28,620 bases of DNA, from the NCBI GenBank assembly GCA_050942875.1, contig JBMNOD010000038.1, positions 1-28,620 on the forward strand, written 5' to 3'. The first letter of the stretch is position 1. Each line of letters starts with the position of its first letter. The DNA is from JAAZAI01 sp050942875 (lineage in GTDB: Bacteria > Verrucomicrobiota > Kiritimatiellia > RFP12 > UBA3636). Below, one piece after another: positions 1-7,064 of the stretch. A program made the translations under genes and the position numbers. The notes under the pieces are model-generated. The model was not told the DNA's origin and made no database searches. It saw only the letters and a list, made by a program, of their open reading frames with translations.

Positions 1-415
1 GCTCGTCGGCGGCGATGGCCGGGACATAGGCGAAATGGCGGAGCCGCTTGGCAAGCAGGAACTGCGCCCCGGCCTCGCCGATCAAGTGGTTGTCGCAGGC
101 GACGTGCCGGAACGCGACGCCGTGTACACGGACGTCGCGCCCGGCGTCTCCGTAGAGGGCGATGACGCCTTTGAGCCCGCTCCCGGCCATGTGCGAGACG
201 ACGTCCCGCTTCAACAGACGGTCGGTGATGATGCCTTCCGGCTTCCAGTCCCGCAGGATGCCGGGGATCCGGGTCATGGGGTGTCCGCTGAGGATGCGGA
301 CGTCCCACGCCGGATGGAGCGCCGCGTAGCGCAGCACGCCGCCCAGGAGATCCCTGTCGGCCTTCTGCCCCAAGTCAACTTGGACGAGAATGCGCGTTCT
401 GGATGTCGTTTTCAT
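1..415 (-). CDS. XylR-like sugar-binding transcriptional regulator, N-terminal part (runs off the window)
   Basis: An open frame starts at the ATG at 415-413 and stays open to base 1, so at least 138 residues are present and the C-terminal part lies outside the window. The product begins MKTTSRTRILVQVDLG and continues with GVLRYAA and PDGIITD-like text (KPEGIITD), then a segment ending FRHVACDNHLIGEAGAQFLL. This pattern (short beta strand, 'hVxxDN' and 'G..A..hL') is the periplasmic-binding-protein-like ligand domain found at the N-terminus of XylR-type regulators, which end in an AraC-type DNA-binding domain. LacI-type proteins share the ligand fold but would have a helix-turn-helix first, and none is seen here. 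A GGGG run lies 9-12 bases before the ATG. The ligand is unknown. The DNA-binding half is not visible, so the XylR/AraC assignment is inferred. Confidence 0.72.
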   Translation of the reverse strand, partial: MKTTSRTRILVQVDLGQKADRDLLGGVLRYAALHPAWDVRILSGHPMTRIPGILRDWKPEGIITDRLLKRDVVSHMAGSGLKGVIALYGDAGRDVRVHGVAFRHVACDNHLIGEAGAQFLLAKRLRHFAYVPAIAADE

Positions 416-440
416 GATGGAATTCCCCATTCGAACCCGA

Positions 441-470
441 ATGCTACCACGGTTCCCCGTAAAAACACAA
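441..470 (-). promoter_or_regulatory. putative promoter of the XylR-like regulator
   Basis: Read on the minus strand there is a TTGTGT -35-like box (470-465), an 18-bp spacer and a TAGCAT -10-like box (446-441) preceded by TGG, which resembles an extended -10. The start codon at 415 is 25 bases downstream of the -10. The -35 match is weak. Confidence 0.4.
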
Positions 471-478
471 TCTTTTTT

Positions 479-501
479 AAAAGGGACAGACCTCAAAAAC
501 G
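479..501 (+). repeat. RAYT-flanking motif, left copy
   Basis: The segment contains GGGACAGACCTCAAAAACG. A near-identical direct copy lies at 1871-1896, on the other side of the RAYT transposase gene. Motifs of this GGGGACAGACCCC kind are commonly found next to IS200-like Y1 transposase genes of the RAYT type; here the association is visible directly. Confidence 0.6.
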
Positions 502-748
502 TCTTGATGATTCTGTTGTTTCTGCTATCCCAGGAAGAAATAAACGCCAAAATTCAGTTCGATGAAGTCGAAAACCCATGGCCCGACACTGGAACGTGGG
601 TTCTTCAGCCGATCAAAGGTAGATTTCCTGTGCTTTTGACGGTTTTCAGGCATGTTTTTGAACAGCAAGGGATGGAGCCCACATCTGTGGTCTCTTTTCT
701 TGAGCATGAACCTCTGCTTCTTCGGCTAAATGATAGGGTGTTTTAAAG
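502..748. other. AT-richer non-coding stretch between the left motif and the RAYT gene
   Basis: About 250 bases of visibly lower GC than the neighbours. The longest minus-strand frame (707-525, 60 codons) has no recognisable domain and no Shine-Dalgarno sequence. It is probably the 3' non-coding part of the RAYT unit, where REP-like folded DNA would be expected, but no clear hairpin was found. Confidence 0.4.
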
Positions 749-1792
749 CTAAGCGATGTGGGTTTTGGGTACGCTCAGCTCGCCGCCACCGCGCAATGGT
801 CGTGCCGTGTAGAGCTCCAAATCATCGCACCCGGCACATTTTCGCTTGGTGTCCTTCCCCGCCGCAAGGCGCTTGACGATCTCAATCACGAATGTAGCCG
901 GACCGACTGCGACGCCATGGCTGAAGTAGCGCACTTTGCAACGTATCGCCTCGAAAAGCGAAATCGATTTGCCTGCCTTGATTGCCGCATTGACCTGAGC
1001 CGCATCGAATTTCGACTCGTTGTCAGGGTCATGCTTGACAGTGGTCACAGCGATGCCGTCAATAGACGCAGGTGCATCGACATAGCCTTCCATCGCCGCA
1101 TCGCAAGCCGCAAGCGCAACCTCGAACGGCACGGCCTCCCTGCGTCCAAGCGCCGTGCCGACGAGATTGCACATTGCCTTGCGGGCGAGACCATTGCCAT
1201 GCTTTGCAGCGCCATAGCCGGACCACGAGTATTCGCCGGGATCCCCAACAACATCGGCGCGGACGGGGTTGAGGTTGATGTAGGCGGCGACGGTCATGAT
1301 CGTGCTGTAGTCGGGCGAAAGGAGAATGCTCTTGAAGCGCGAACCCCAAATCGTGCCGCTGTGCTCGTGGCGGTCGTTGTACATCATCGAGAACGTCTCC
1401 TTGAACGTCTTGCAGAACTGCGAAAGGTCGTACATGCGACGACGGAGAGCGAATTTGGCGTCGATGACCCTGCCCATCATGCCCTTCTTCTCCCACAACT
1501 CCCATTCTGTCAGGATGCGATCCGTCTTCTTCTTGCCGTAGAGCAGACGCATGCGCCGGAAAAGCTCCTGATCGTCGACAAGCTGCGGAACCGGCACCTT
1601 CACAAGCATGTGGAAGTGGTTGTCCATGAAGGCGTAAGCCAGGATGTCCACGCCGGAAAACCCGGCGGCGGCATTCATCAACCATTCAAGGCGGGGCTTC
1701 TCATCTTCATCAAGCAGAAATCGCTGGCCGGAGATTCGGCTGATGACGTGGTAAATCCCCTCGCCTTTCGCGAGAACTCGTGGAAGTCTCAT
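749..1792 (-). CDS. REP-associated tyrosine transposase (RAYT, Y1_Tnp family)
   Basis: A 347-residue single-strand DNA transposase relative of TnpA from IS200/IS605. The N-terminus (GEGIYHVISRI) and the HUH-type metal-binding pair H59-F-H61 in MDNHFHMLVKV are typical of Y1 transposases. Further on, SGTIWGSRFKS and the block AAYINLNPVRADVV (Tyr171) followed by YSWSGY match the conserved RAYT core; Tyr171 is the likely candidate for the nucleophile. The C-terminal third (after about residue 200) is longer than in simple TnpA and shows no domain I recognise. The start is supported by AAGGAG seven bases before the ATG. Direct motifs at 479-501 and 1871-1896 flank it. The gene looks intact. It likely acts on the flanking motif family and is not an active IS, but that is inference. 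Confidence 0.9.
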   Translation of the reverse strand: MRLPRVLAKGEGIYHVISRISGQRFLLDEDEKPRLEWLMNAAAGFSGVDILAYAFMDNHFHMLVKVPVPQLVDDQELFRRMRLLYGKKKTDRILTEWELWEKKGMMGRVIDAKFALRRRMYDLSQFCKTFKETFSMMYNDRHEHSGTIWGSRFKSILLSPDYSTIMTVAAYINLNPVRADVVGDPGEYSWSGYGAAKHGNGLARKAMCNLVGTALGRREAVPFEVALAACDAAMEGYVDAPASIDGIAVTTVKHDPDNESKFDAAQVNAAIKAGKSISLFEAIRCKVRYFSHGVAVGPATFVIEIVKRLAAGKDTKRKCAGCDDLELYTARPLRGGGELSVPKTHIA

Positions 1793-1832
1793 AGACAGCT
1801 CCTTTTCGTGTTTGATGCTTTTTTGTGCGCTC

Positions 1833-1860
1833 GTTGTAGATTAGCACATACGGATGACAA
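1833..1860 (-). promoter_or_regulatory. putative promoter of the RAYT gene
   Basis: On the minus strand: TTGTCA (1860-1855), 16-bp spacer, TACAAC (1838-1833). The RAYT start codon lies 40 bases downstream, with a good Shine-Dalgarno sequence between. Confidence 0.4.
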
Positions 1861-1870
1861 ATGCGAGCCA

Positions 1871-1896
1871 AAAATAGGGGACAGACCCCAAAAACG
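1871..1896 (+). repeat. RAYT-flanking motif, right copy
   Basis: Contains GGGGACAGACCCCAAAAACG, whose GGGG/CCCC arms can pair around ACAGA. It is in the same orientation as the copy at 479-501 and differs from it at one or two positions in the shared core. It ends 14 bases before the nagA -35 box. Confidence 0.6.
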
Positions 1897-1909
1897 ATTC
1901 GCGTTCCGA

Positions 1910-1938
1910 TTGCTTTCCAAACCCAAAGCCAGTATAGT
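1910..1938 (+). promoter_or_regulatory. putative promoter of nagA, close to the start codon
   Basis: TTGCTT (1910-1915), a 17-bp spacer and TATAGT (1933-1938). Only nine bases separate the -10 box from the nagA ATG at 1948, so transcription would start one to three bases before or at the ATG. Confidence 0.55.
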
Positions 1939-1947
1939 TTACCCCAT

Positions 1948-3144
1948 ATGAAAAACAGCAAAACATTTTCCATTGAAAACGCCGTTATCGTCTGCGAAGA
2001 CTTTGTCTTTGGCGGGGCGATTGACGTCAATGAAGGACGCATCGTCGCCATCCGCAAACCGGGCGAAAAGGCGGCGCAGCCGTCCGAGACGCAAATTGAT
2101 GCCCAGGGTGCCTATCTGGCACCTGGATTCATCGACCTGCACATTCATGGTCTCCATGAATTTCTCGTGGACAATGGCCCAGAGCATCTGGCGGCAATCG
2201 CAAAGCGACTGCCGCGCTATGGTGTGACGGGCTGGCTACCCACCGTGAGTCCTCGCCCGCGTGGCGAGGACTCGCAATTTCTGGCAACGCTGGCACAGAC
2301 TCAAACAACAGGCGCAGCAATCCTGGGCTTCCACCTCGAAGGCCCCTTTCTCGCGATCACGGGCGCCCTGCCGCCGGAGGCGCTGGGCGCTTCCGATGCC
2401 ACGCGCGTCACGGCGCTCCAAGCAGCAGCCGCGCCATACCGCGCCATCTTCAGCATCTCGCCGGAAGTGCCGGGCATCGCCGACTGGATTCCGCTCATGC
2501 ACCGCGACGGCACCCCCGTCTTCATCACCCACACGCGGGCGTCCGTTCGCCAGACGCAACTCGCGATCGAGGCCGGCGCCACGCATGCCACGCATTTCTA
2601 CGACGTCTTCCCTGCTCCGCCTGAAACCGAACCCGGCGTCCGACCCTGTGGCGTCGTCGAGGCCGTGATGGCCGATCCGCGCGTCACCGTGGACTTCATT
2701 CTCGATGGCATCCACGTCGATCCCGTCGCCGTGCAGATGGCACTTGCCTGCAAAGGCCCCAGGGGCGTTTGCTTGATCACCGATGCCATGGTTGGCGCCG
2801 GGAGCCCCCCCGGACGCCATCACTTCGGCGGTCTGGAAGTCGAATTCGCCGCGCCGGGCGCCCCGGCGCGCATGACGGAAAACGCCAGAAACCCCGGCTC
2901 GCTTGCCGGGAGCGGCCTTACCATGAACCTCGCCGTGCGCAACGCCGTGCGTCTCGCGGGCACCACGCTGCCGCAGGCCATTCGCATGGCCAGCGCAAAT
3001 CCCGCCCGCGTGCTGGGGTTGGCAGAAGCAACCGGCGCCCTCGCCGTTGGAAGGCAAGCCGATCTCGTCTTGCTCGACGACCAGTTCGAGGTCCTTCAGA
3101 CCTGGGTGTTCGGCGAGTCGGTTTATTGCAAGGGCGACGCGTAA
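1948..3144 (+). CDS. nagA: N-acetylglucosamine-6-phosphate deacetylase
   Basis: A 398-residue amidohydrolase that removes acetate from GlcNAc-6-phosphate to give glucosamine-6-phosphate in the cytoplasm, feeding glycolysis or cell-wall recycling. Visible landmarks: the PGFIDLHIHG strand with H65 and H67, HLEGPF with the metal ligand E131, ITHTRA with H195, ATHATHFYDV with H213/H216, ILDGIHVDP with H256, and LITDAM with the catalytic D279. The usual 'THLFNAM' segment is replaced by THFYDVF, so substrate specificity may be shifted. The frame is open back to 1861, but I chose the ATG at 1948 because homology begins there and a promoter lies at 1910-1938, inside the upstream extension. No Shine-Dalgarno sequence is present. 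The gene converges on ydbL with only four bases between stop codons. Confidence 0.88.
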   Translation: MKNSKTFSIENAVIVCEDFVFGGAIDVNEGRIVAIRKPGEKAAQPSETQIDAQGAYLAPGFIDLHIHGLHEFLVDNGPEHLAAIAKRLPRYGVTGWLPTVSPRPRGEDSQFLATLAQTQTTGAAILGFHLEGPFLAITGALPPEALGASDATRVTALQAAAAPYRAIFSISPEVPGIADWIPLMHRDGTPVFITHTRASVRQTQLAIEAGATHATHFYDVFPAPPETEPGVRPCGVVEAVMADPRVTVDFILDGIHVDPVAVQMALACKGPRGVCLITDAMVGAGSPPGRHHFGGLEVEFAAPGAPARMTENARNPGSLAGSGLTMNLAVRNAVRLAGTTLPQAIRMASANPARVLGLAEATGALAVGRQADLVLLDDQFEVLQTWVFGESVYCKGDA

Positions 3145-3148
3145 AGCG

Positions 3149-3535
3149 CTACTTCTTCTTCCAGGAGCCGTCGGGGCCTTGGATGTATTCGCCCGGCCTC
3201 GCCTGCGCGGCGAGCTGCTTGGCGCGACGCTGGCCGACGAGAGCCGCCGAGACGCCTTCCTTCTTTGCAATCGCCTCATAGACCTTGGCGCGGTCGGCGT
3301 TCTCCGCCTTGACGGTGGAGGCTTCGTTGCCCGCCAGACCGCCGGAGACGGGGGCGAGGTAGCCTTTGTTGTCTTCGCCAACCTTGCCGGACTTCTTCAG
3401 CGCGGCAATCGCCGATCGGCGTGCAATCATGGCGTTCTTGATGGACTCGGCGTCGGACGCCACAGCCGATTCAAACGGCAGGGTGACGGCGGCGAGGATC
3501 AACACAGAACAAAGAATCGTAAAAAAGCGTTTCAT
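3149..3535 (-). CDS. ydbL: YdbL-like periplasmic protein (DUF1318)
   Basis: A 128-residue exported protein. A signal peptide (MKRFFTIL..., hydrophobic core, cleavage after AVA about residue 26) is followed by a small domain with SGKVGEDNKGYLAP and ending in ARPGEYIQGPDGSWKKK. This is the signature of the YdbL/DUF1318 family, whose E. coli member ends in a similar QPGEYV-G--G-W-KK motif. In E. coli YdbL acts with the lipoprotein YnbE and the AsmA-like protein YdbH in phospholipid transport between membranes, probably keeping YnbE in order. The start codon has a strong AGGAGG about nine bases upstream and lies one base after the ynbE stop, so translation is probably coupled. It is the last gene of the three-gene operon. 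Confidence 0.9.
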   Translation of the reverse strand: MKRFFTILCSVLILAAVTLPFESAVASDAESIKNAMIARRSAIAALKKSGKVGEDNKGYLAPVSGGLAGNEASTVKAENADRAKVYEAIAKKEGVSAALVGQRRAKQLAAQARPGEYIQGPDGSWKKK

Positions 3536-3536
3536 A

Positions 3537-3965
3537 TTAGTTTTCCTCCTTAACGGGGGCATCGGTGGATGAGGGGGTTTCAGCAGGAGCATCCGCCGTC
3601 TCAGCGGTGGACTCGGCAGGTGCAGGAGCCTCTACAGCAGGCTCGGTCGCCTCAGCAACGGGTTCAGCAGCGGGCTCGGCCGACTCGGCAGCGGGCTCGG
3701 GGGCGGGATCAACCGTTGTGGACGCCTCTGTCGCCACAGACGCCTCGACGGGCGCGGCCGCCTCAGCGGGTTTGGCGGGTTCGATCGGTTTGACCGGCGC
3801 ACTGTCAATGTCGCCGAAGAAGTCGTCCAGGGCGCGGTCAACCTTCAGGTTGATGTCCATGGTGATGTGAATGGGCTCGATTTTATGGGTCGTTCGGATG
3901 CAGCCCAACCCCAATGACGCGATGATCGCGGTGGGAAGGAGGAGAGTGAGGAGGCTTTTCTTCAT
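3537..3965 (-). CDS. ynbE: YnbE-like outer-membrane lipoprotein with a long Ala/Pro/Glu tail
   Basis: A 142-residue lipoprotein. The N-terminal hydrophobic stretch ends at GLGC (Cys about residue 22); Gly at -3 makes the lipobox atypical. Right after it come KIEPIHITMDINLKVD and DRALDDFFGD, matching the whole conserved region of E. coli YnbE, which is only about 60 residues long. In E. coli, YnbE multimerises at the outer membrane and continues the beta-groove of YdbH. The remaining roughly 80 residues are low-complexity repeats of Ala, Glu, Pro, Thr and Val (AEPAAEP-like), not found in the E. coli protein, and could span periplasm or peptidoglycan. A Shine-Dalgarno AAGGA lies before the ATG. 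The gene sits 57 bases after ydbH and one base before ydbL. Confidence 0.85.
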   Translation of the reverse strand: MKKSLLTLLLPTAIIASLGLGCIRTTHKIEPIHITMDINLKVDRALDDFFGDIDSAPVKPIEPAKPAEAAAPVEASVATEASTTVDPAPEPAAESAEPAAEPVAEATEPAVEAPAPAESTAETADAPAETPSSTDAPVKEEN

Positions 3966-4022
3966 CGTTGTCGTGTCCTTTTGTTGATTGATTACGTGCT
4001 TTTGACGTTTTTCTGATGCATT

Positions 4023-6812
4023 TTATTCATTTACCACATCCTGAAGCGATTTCGCAAGCGGCAGGGCAATGGAAATGAGCTCGTTGAGCGGAATGCGGAA
4101 ATTGGTGTCGAGCACAAGGCCCTCGAACTTGCTGGTGTTGCGGGAGCGAACGATCTCGCCATCGTGTATCGAGTATTTGAGTTTCTTCGAGGGTCGGCCG
4201 TCCATCTCGAACTTCAGCAGCAGATCCTCGCCTTCGCTGTTCAGCGCGATGCGAATCCACTTGTAGGTGAAGTCGGCCAGCGCATCGACCGCCAACGAAG
4301 TCTCAATGGAGGCTCCGGCCATGTCGAGGACGCGCGGCGCCGGACTCAGGCGGATGCGTCCCGTTTTGCCGGGAGCGGAGTGGAAATAACCGTCGCGAAC
4401 GACAATCTTTCCATTGGTGACGACCACCGGAATCGTGCCGCTGAGCCTGCCGCCCTCGTCCGCCACCTCGCTGATGCAGGTGCCGAGGCCAAACTGGGGC
4501 AACAGATCAGCGAGACGGAGCTGATCGGCGTGAAGCGTGATCCACGTGTGCTTGTTCGAACGGGAGATGCGCGTGGATTCGCCGCGCACCTTGCCCCCGC
4601 ACCAGTCGAGAACGAGATTGTCGAGAAACCACACCTCGGGCGACTGCATGCGGATGATCGCCATGCCGGAATCAATGGAAAACCTCTTCGCCTTGAGGTT
4701 CTTGAAGCCCAGAAACTGCGAGTTGCTGGCGAGTGTCGGCAGATTCGGCATCTCAAAGGACGCGCGAACGCCCGACACGGAAAACTCCTGCGCTGGACAT
4801 TCGATCACGCCTTCCGAAAACCGCACCTTGAACGCGCCCTTCTGGTCGTCGGGCTTAATCTGATATTTCCCCGTGGCGAAGAGCTTGCCGCTGATGGCGT
4901 AATCGGCGAGTCCGGGCACGAGCTCATAGACCGGTGCAAGATCAAGCGCCTGCTCCGGCAGGTCGAAGGCCACGTTGACGAGGGGCTTGCCCGCTGCGCC
5001 AAACGCCACATCGCCCTTCAGCGTCCCGGCCACGCCGAGCGCGGCCACACGCGCCTCAAGCCCAAACGCATTCGTCGGCGTCTGGACCAGCCCGGCCTCG
5101 AGCCGCGCGAGTTCCACGTCTCGGAACAGGGCGCACGCCTTCGCGTTCGCCGAAGCGCCTCCCGCCTCGCCACCACGCCACGCTCCGTCGAGTTCAATCT
5201 GGCGCAACGCGGCGTCCGCCGCGAGCAATGCGACTTCCTCCACCGACGCACGGGCGCTGGCACGCGCCTCCTCGCCACTGTGGGCACCGTGCCACGTCGC
5301 ATCAAGCGCGATGTTTCGCACTGCGGCGCCTGCCGACGCCAGCGCGATCTCATCCACCGACGCGTGCGCGCTGGCACGCGCCTCTTCGCCGGCGTGGACA
5401 CCCTGCCACGTCGCGTCGAGCGCGACGTTTCGCGCCGTGGCGTCCGCTGGCGGCAACGCAATCTCGCCCGCCGACACGTGGACCTTACAAGCGAGCACGC
5501 CACCCGTGATCGAAGCGGAAGCATCGCACGCCACGCCGGTTTCCAGCGCAATGAGCGGCTGGTCTTCGCCATCACGGAGCGACAGCGCTCCGACCGAAAG
5601 GCGAGCCGTGGCCGCGCCGTCGCCCGTGGCAGGGTCTCGTGTGCCCTTCGCCTCGAAGCGGACGTCATCGTAGCTCGCCTGAATGGCGTCGAGGGCAAAC
5701 GCCCCGCCGAGCCCTCCGCCGGAACCGTCGCCAAGTCGAACCGCGAAACCTTCGGGCGACGCGTGGAATGCCACGTCAAACGGTGCGTTGGTGCCGACAC
5801 CCAGCACCAGTGCGCCATCGAGCGACTTCGACGCCAGGCGCGCCACGATGTTCGTCGCATCGAGCGAGAGCCGCAAGCCTTCCACATCTGCGGCAAGGCC
5901 CGTCAGCGACGCCTCGATTTTCTCGCGATCGGCAACAGCCTTCAACACGGGCTGGAATGCAACGGTGCCGTATGTCGTCTCGGCGACGACATCGGCTTTC
6001 GCCTTAACATCAAGCGCCGCCACGGCGGCGCCATCCAAACGCAGCGCCGCCCGGGCCGTCAGATCGATCAAGCCGCGACGAAGCGCATCGGGATGCCGGG
6101 CGCGCAAGAGGATGGGCAGCGCATCCGTGGCAGCATGGACACGGACTTGCGCATCAACCGCCTCCGTGGCAGGCAGGATTTTCACCACGCCGTCAAACGC
6201 GCTGCTGGAGAAACGCACCCGGACGGTGGCGCCGACCACGTCCCAGCCCGAACCTTCATCGTTTCGGATCGCCGCCTCGGCCTTGACGGGGATCACCAGC
6301 GCTTCGCCCAAGGCGTGCACGACGACCGTGCCGCCGATGCGGGCGCAATTGAGCGTGATGGGGAGCCCCTGAAGACGCTTCAATGAAAACGGTTCCGCCG
6401 AGGCGTCGTCCGACGAGGCAAACAAGCCCGTCACGGGGATGGAAAGGGTGTCGTTCGTGGCGACGACGTGGAGCACCACGCCGCTGAGGACGATCGAGTC
6501 GACATGGCCGGCAAGGAGCCGCAGCGGACGGTAGCCAATGCTGCACGAAGCGACCTCGAGCGGCGGCCCCTCCGGGCCGCCATCATCAAACGAGATGGCG
6601 ACATCGCTCTGTCGGAGTCCGGCGTGGACGAGTCGGAACTCTGCCGCGCCGTGGGCCATGAGCCCGCGCAGGATGCGGTTGACCTGCCAGTTGACGAGCG
6701 CGGGCAGGAAGACAACGACACCCAAGGCAATCAACGCAAGCACGGCGACCCACTGCGCAAAGCGCCCGCTTTGCCGAGATTTCACCTGCCGTGATGCCTT
6801 TGCCTTGCCCAT
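4023..6812 (-). CDS. ydbH: YdbH-like AsmA-family intermembrane transport protein
   Basis: A 929-residue protein (E. coli YdbH: 879). It starts with a basic stretch and one transmembrane helix (about residues 20-42, FAQWVAVLALIALGVVVFLP), then a long periplasmic part made of repeated beta strands, as in the AsmA-like/repeating-beta-groove proteins that carry phospholipids between membranes. The C-terminal region (SEGVIECPAQEFSVSG, PEVWFLDNLVLDWCGGKV, KLKYSIHDGEIV, then NTNFRIPLNELI-like text) matches the conserved YdbH end, where contact with YnbE is expected. Residues about 452-565 contain three tandem units of 38 residues. The gene is first in an operon with ynbE and ydbL, and that order alone strongly supports the assignment. 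No clear Shine-Dalgarno sequence precedes the ATG at 6812. Confidence 0.87.
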   Translation of the reverse strand: MGKAKASRQVKSRQSGRFAQWVAVLALIALGVVVFLPALVNWQVNRILRGLMAHGAAEFRLVHAGLRQSDVAISFDDGGPEGPPLEVASCSIGYRPLRLLAGHVDSIVLSGVVLHVVATNDTLSIPVTGLFASSDDASAEPFSLKRLQGLPITLNCARIGGTVVVHALGEALVIPVKAEAAIRNDEGSGWDVVGATVRVRFSSSAFDGVVKILPATEAVDAQVRVHAATDALPILLRARHPDALRRGLIDLTARAALRLDGAAVAALDVKAKADVVAETTYGTVAFQPVLKAVADREKIEASLTGLAADVEGLRLSLDATNIVARLASKSLDGALVLGVGTNAPFDVAFHASPEGFAVRLGDGSGGGLGGAFALDAIQASYDDVRFEAKGTRDPATGDGAATARLSVGALSLRDGEDQPLIALETGVACDASASITGGVLACKVHVSAGEIALPPADATARNVALDATWQGVHAGEEARASAHASVDEIALASAGAAVRNIALDATWHGAHSGEEARASARASVEEVALLAADAALRQIELDGAWRGGEAGGASANAKACALFRDVELARLEAGLVQTPTNAFGLEARVAALGVAGTLKGDVAFGAAGKPLVNVAFDLPEQALDLAPVYELVPGLADYAISGKLFATGKYQIKPDDQKGAFKVRFSEGVIECPAQEFSVSGVRASFEMPNLPTLASNSQFLGFKNLKAKRFSIDSGMAIIRMQSPEVWFLDNLVLDWCGGKVRGESTRISRSNKHTWITLHADQLRLADLLPQFGLGTCISEVADEGGRLSGTIPVVVTNGKIVVRDGYFHSAPGKTGRIRLSPAPRVLDMAGASIETSLAVDALADFTYKWIRIALNSEGEDLLLKFEMDGRPSKKLKYSIHDGEIVRSRNTSKFEGLVLDTNFRIPLNELISIALPLAKSLQDVVNE
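5117..5458 (-). repeat. three tandem 114-bp units inside ydbH
   Basis: Three consecutive in-frame units (5458-5345, 5344-5231, 5230-5117) encode 38-residue repeats with the pattern E-(I/V)-A-L..A..A.R.(V/I).LD..W.G...GEEARASA.AS. The first two are very similar; the third (EVALLAADAALRQIELDGAW) is diverged. The period is exactly 114 bp by comparing GCGACTT, GCGATCT and GCAATCT at 5230, 5344 and 5458. Confidence 0.85.
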
Positions 6813-7064
6813 GGAAAATAGAGAGGGGTGAGAAGAGCGTAGAGAGGAGTTTCCGCTGGGGCCCCGCCCCAGGCCCCGGAAGAAAGTACAAATTACGAAT
6901 TATGTTTGTCTCTCGCCCAGGCACCTCAACGGGAAGACGGCTTCTCTGCGATTAGCGACGGGCGCTGCCCGAAAAAACGACTTCCCTTCGCAGAGGTTCG
7001 TGGAAAGAAACTCAACTCGGCGCAGTCGCCTCGGCCAAGTTTCAAATTTCCAATTTCAAGTTTC
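6813..7064. other. intergenic region between ROK gene and ydbH
   Basis: 252 bases without a gene. It holds one diverged copy of the GAGGAGYTTCCGCTGGGG repeat (6845-6878), an AT-rich patch with CATAAT at 6898-6903 (minus strand) that could be a -10 box for ydbH behind a poor TTGAGG, and a run of AAATTTCCAATTTC-like sequence near 7044-7060 downstream of the ROK stop codon. Confidence 0.4.
6845..6878. repeat. dispersed intergenic hairpin repeat, copy A
   Basis: GAGGAGTTTCCGCTGGGG followed by CCCCGCCCCAGGCCCC. It corresponds to the two copies at 11797-11831 and 11863-11897, with one base fewer in the hairpin loop. The GGGGC/GCCCC arms can pair. AGCGTAGAG just before it is shared with the other locus. 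Confidence 0.75.

Larger units (their letters stand above)
479..1896 (-). mobile_element. RAYT unit (transposase gene plus flanking direct motifs)
   Basis: A single transposase gene sits between two direct copies of the GGGACAGACCYCAAAAACG motif, about 1.37 kb apart. RAYTs are usually single-copy, vertically kept relatives of IS200/IS605 transposases that act on short REP-like repeats, not autonomous insertion sequences. No target-site duplication or IS200-type terminal hairpins were recognised, so the boundaries are only those of the motifs. Confidence 0.45.

Noticed and set aside
525..707. 60-codon minus-strand frame beside the RAYT gene
   Set aside because: No ribosome binding site, no recognisable motif and low-GC surroundings; kept only as part of the non-coding description.
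4164..6386. 740-codon open frame on the + strand across ydbH
   Set aside because: It is antisense to a gene supported by family match and operon context; the protein is Arg/His-rich without domains, as expected for a shadow frame in GC-rich DNA.
6965..6983. CGGGCGCTGCCCG hairpin followed by AAAAAA as a terminator
   Set aside because: The T-run is on the wrong side for the minus-strand genes, and no + strand gene ends there.
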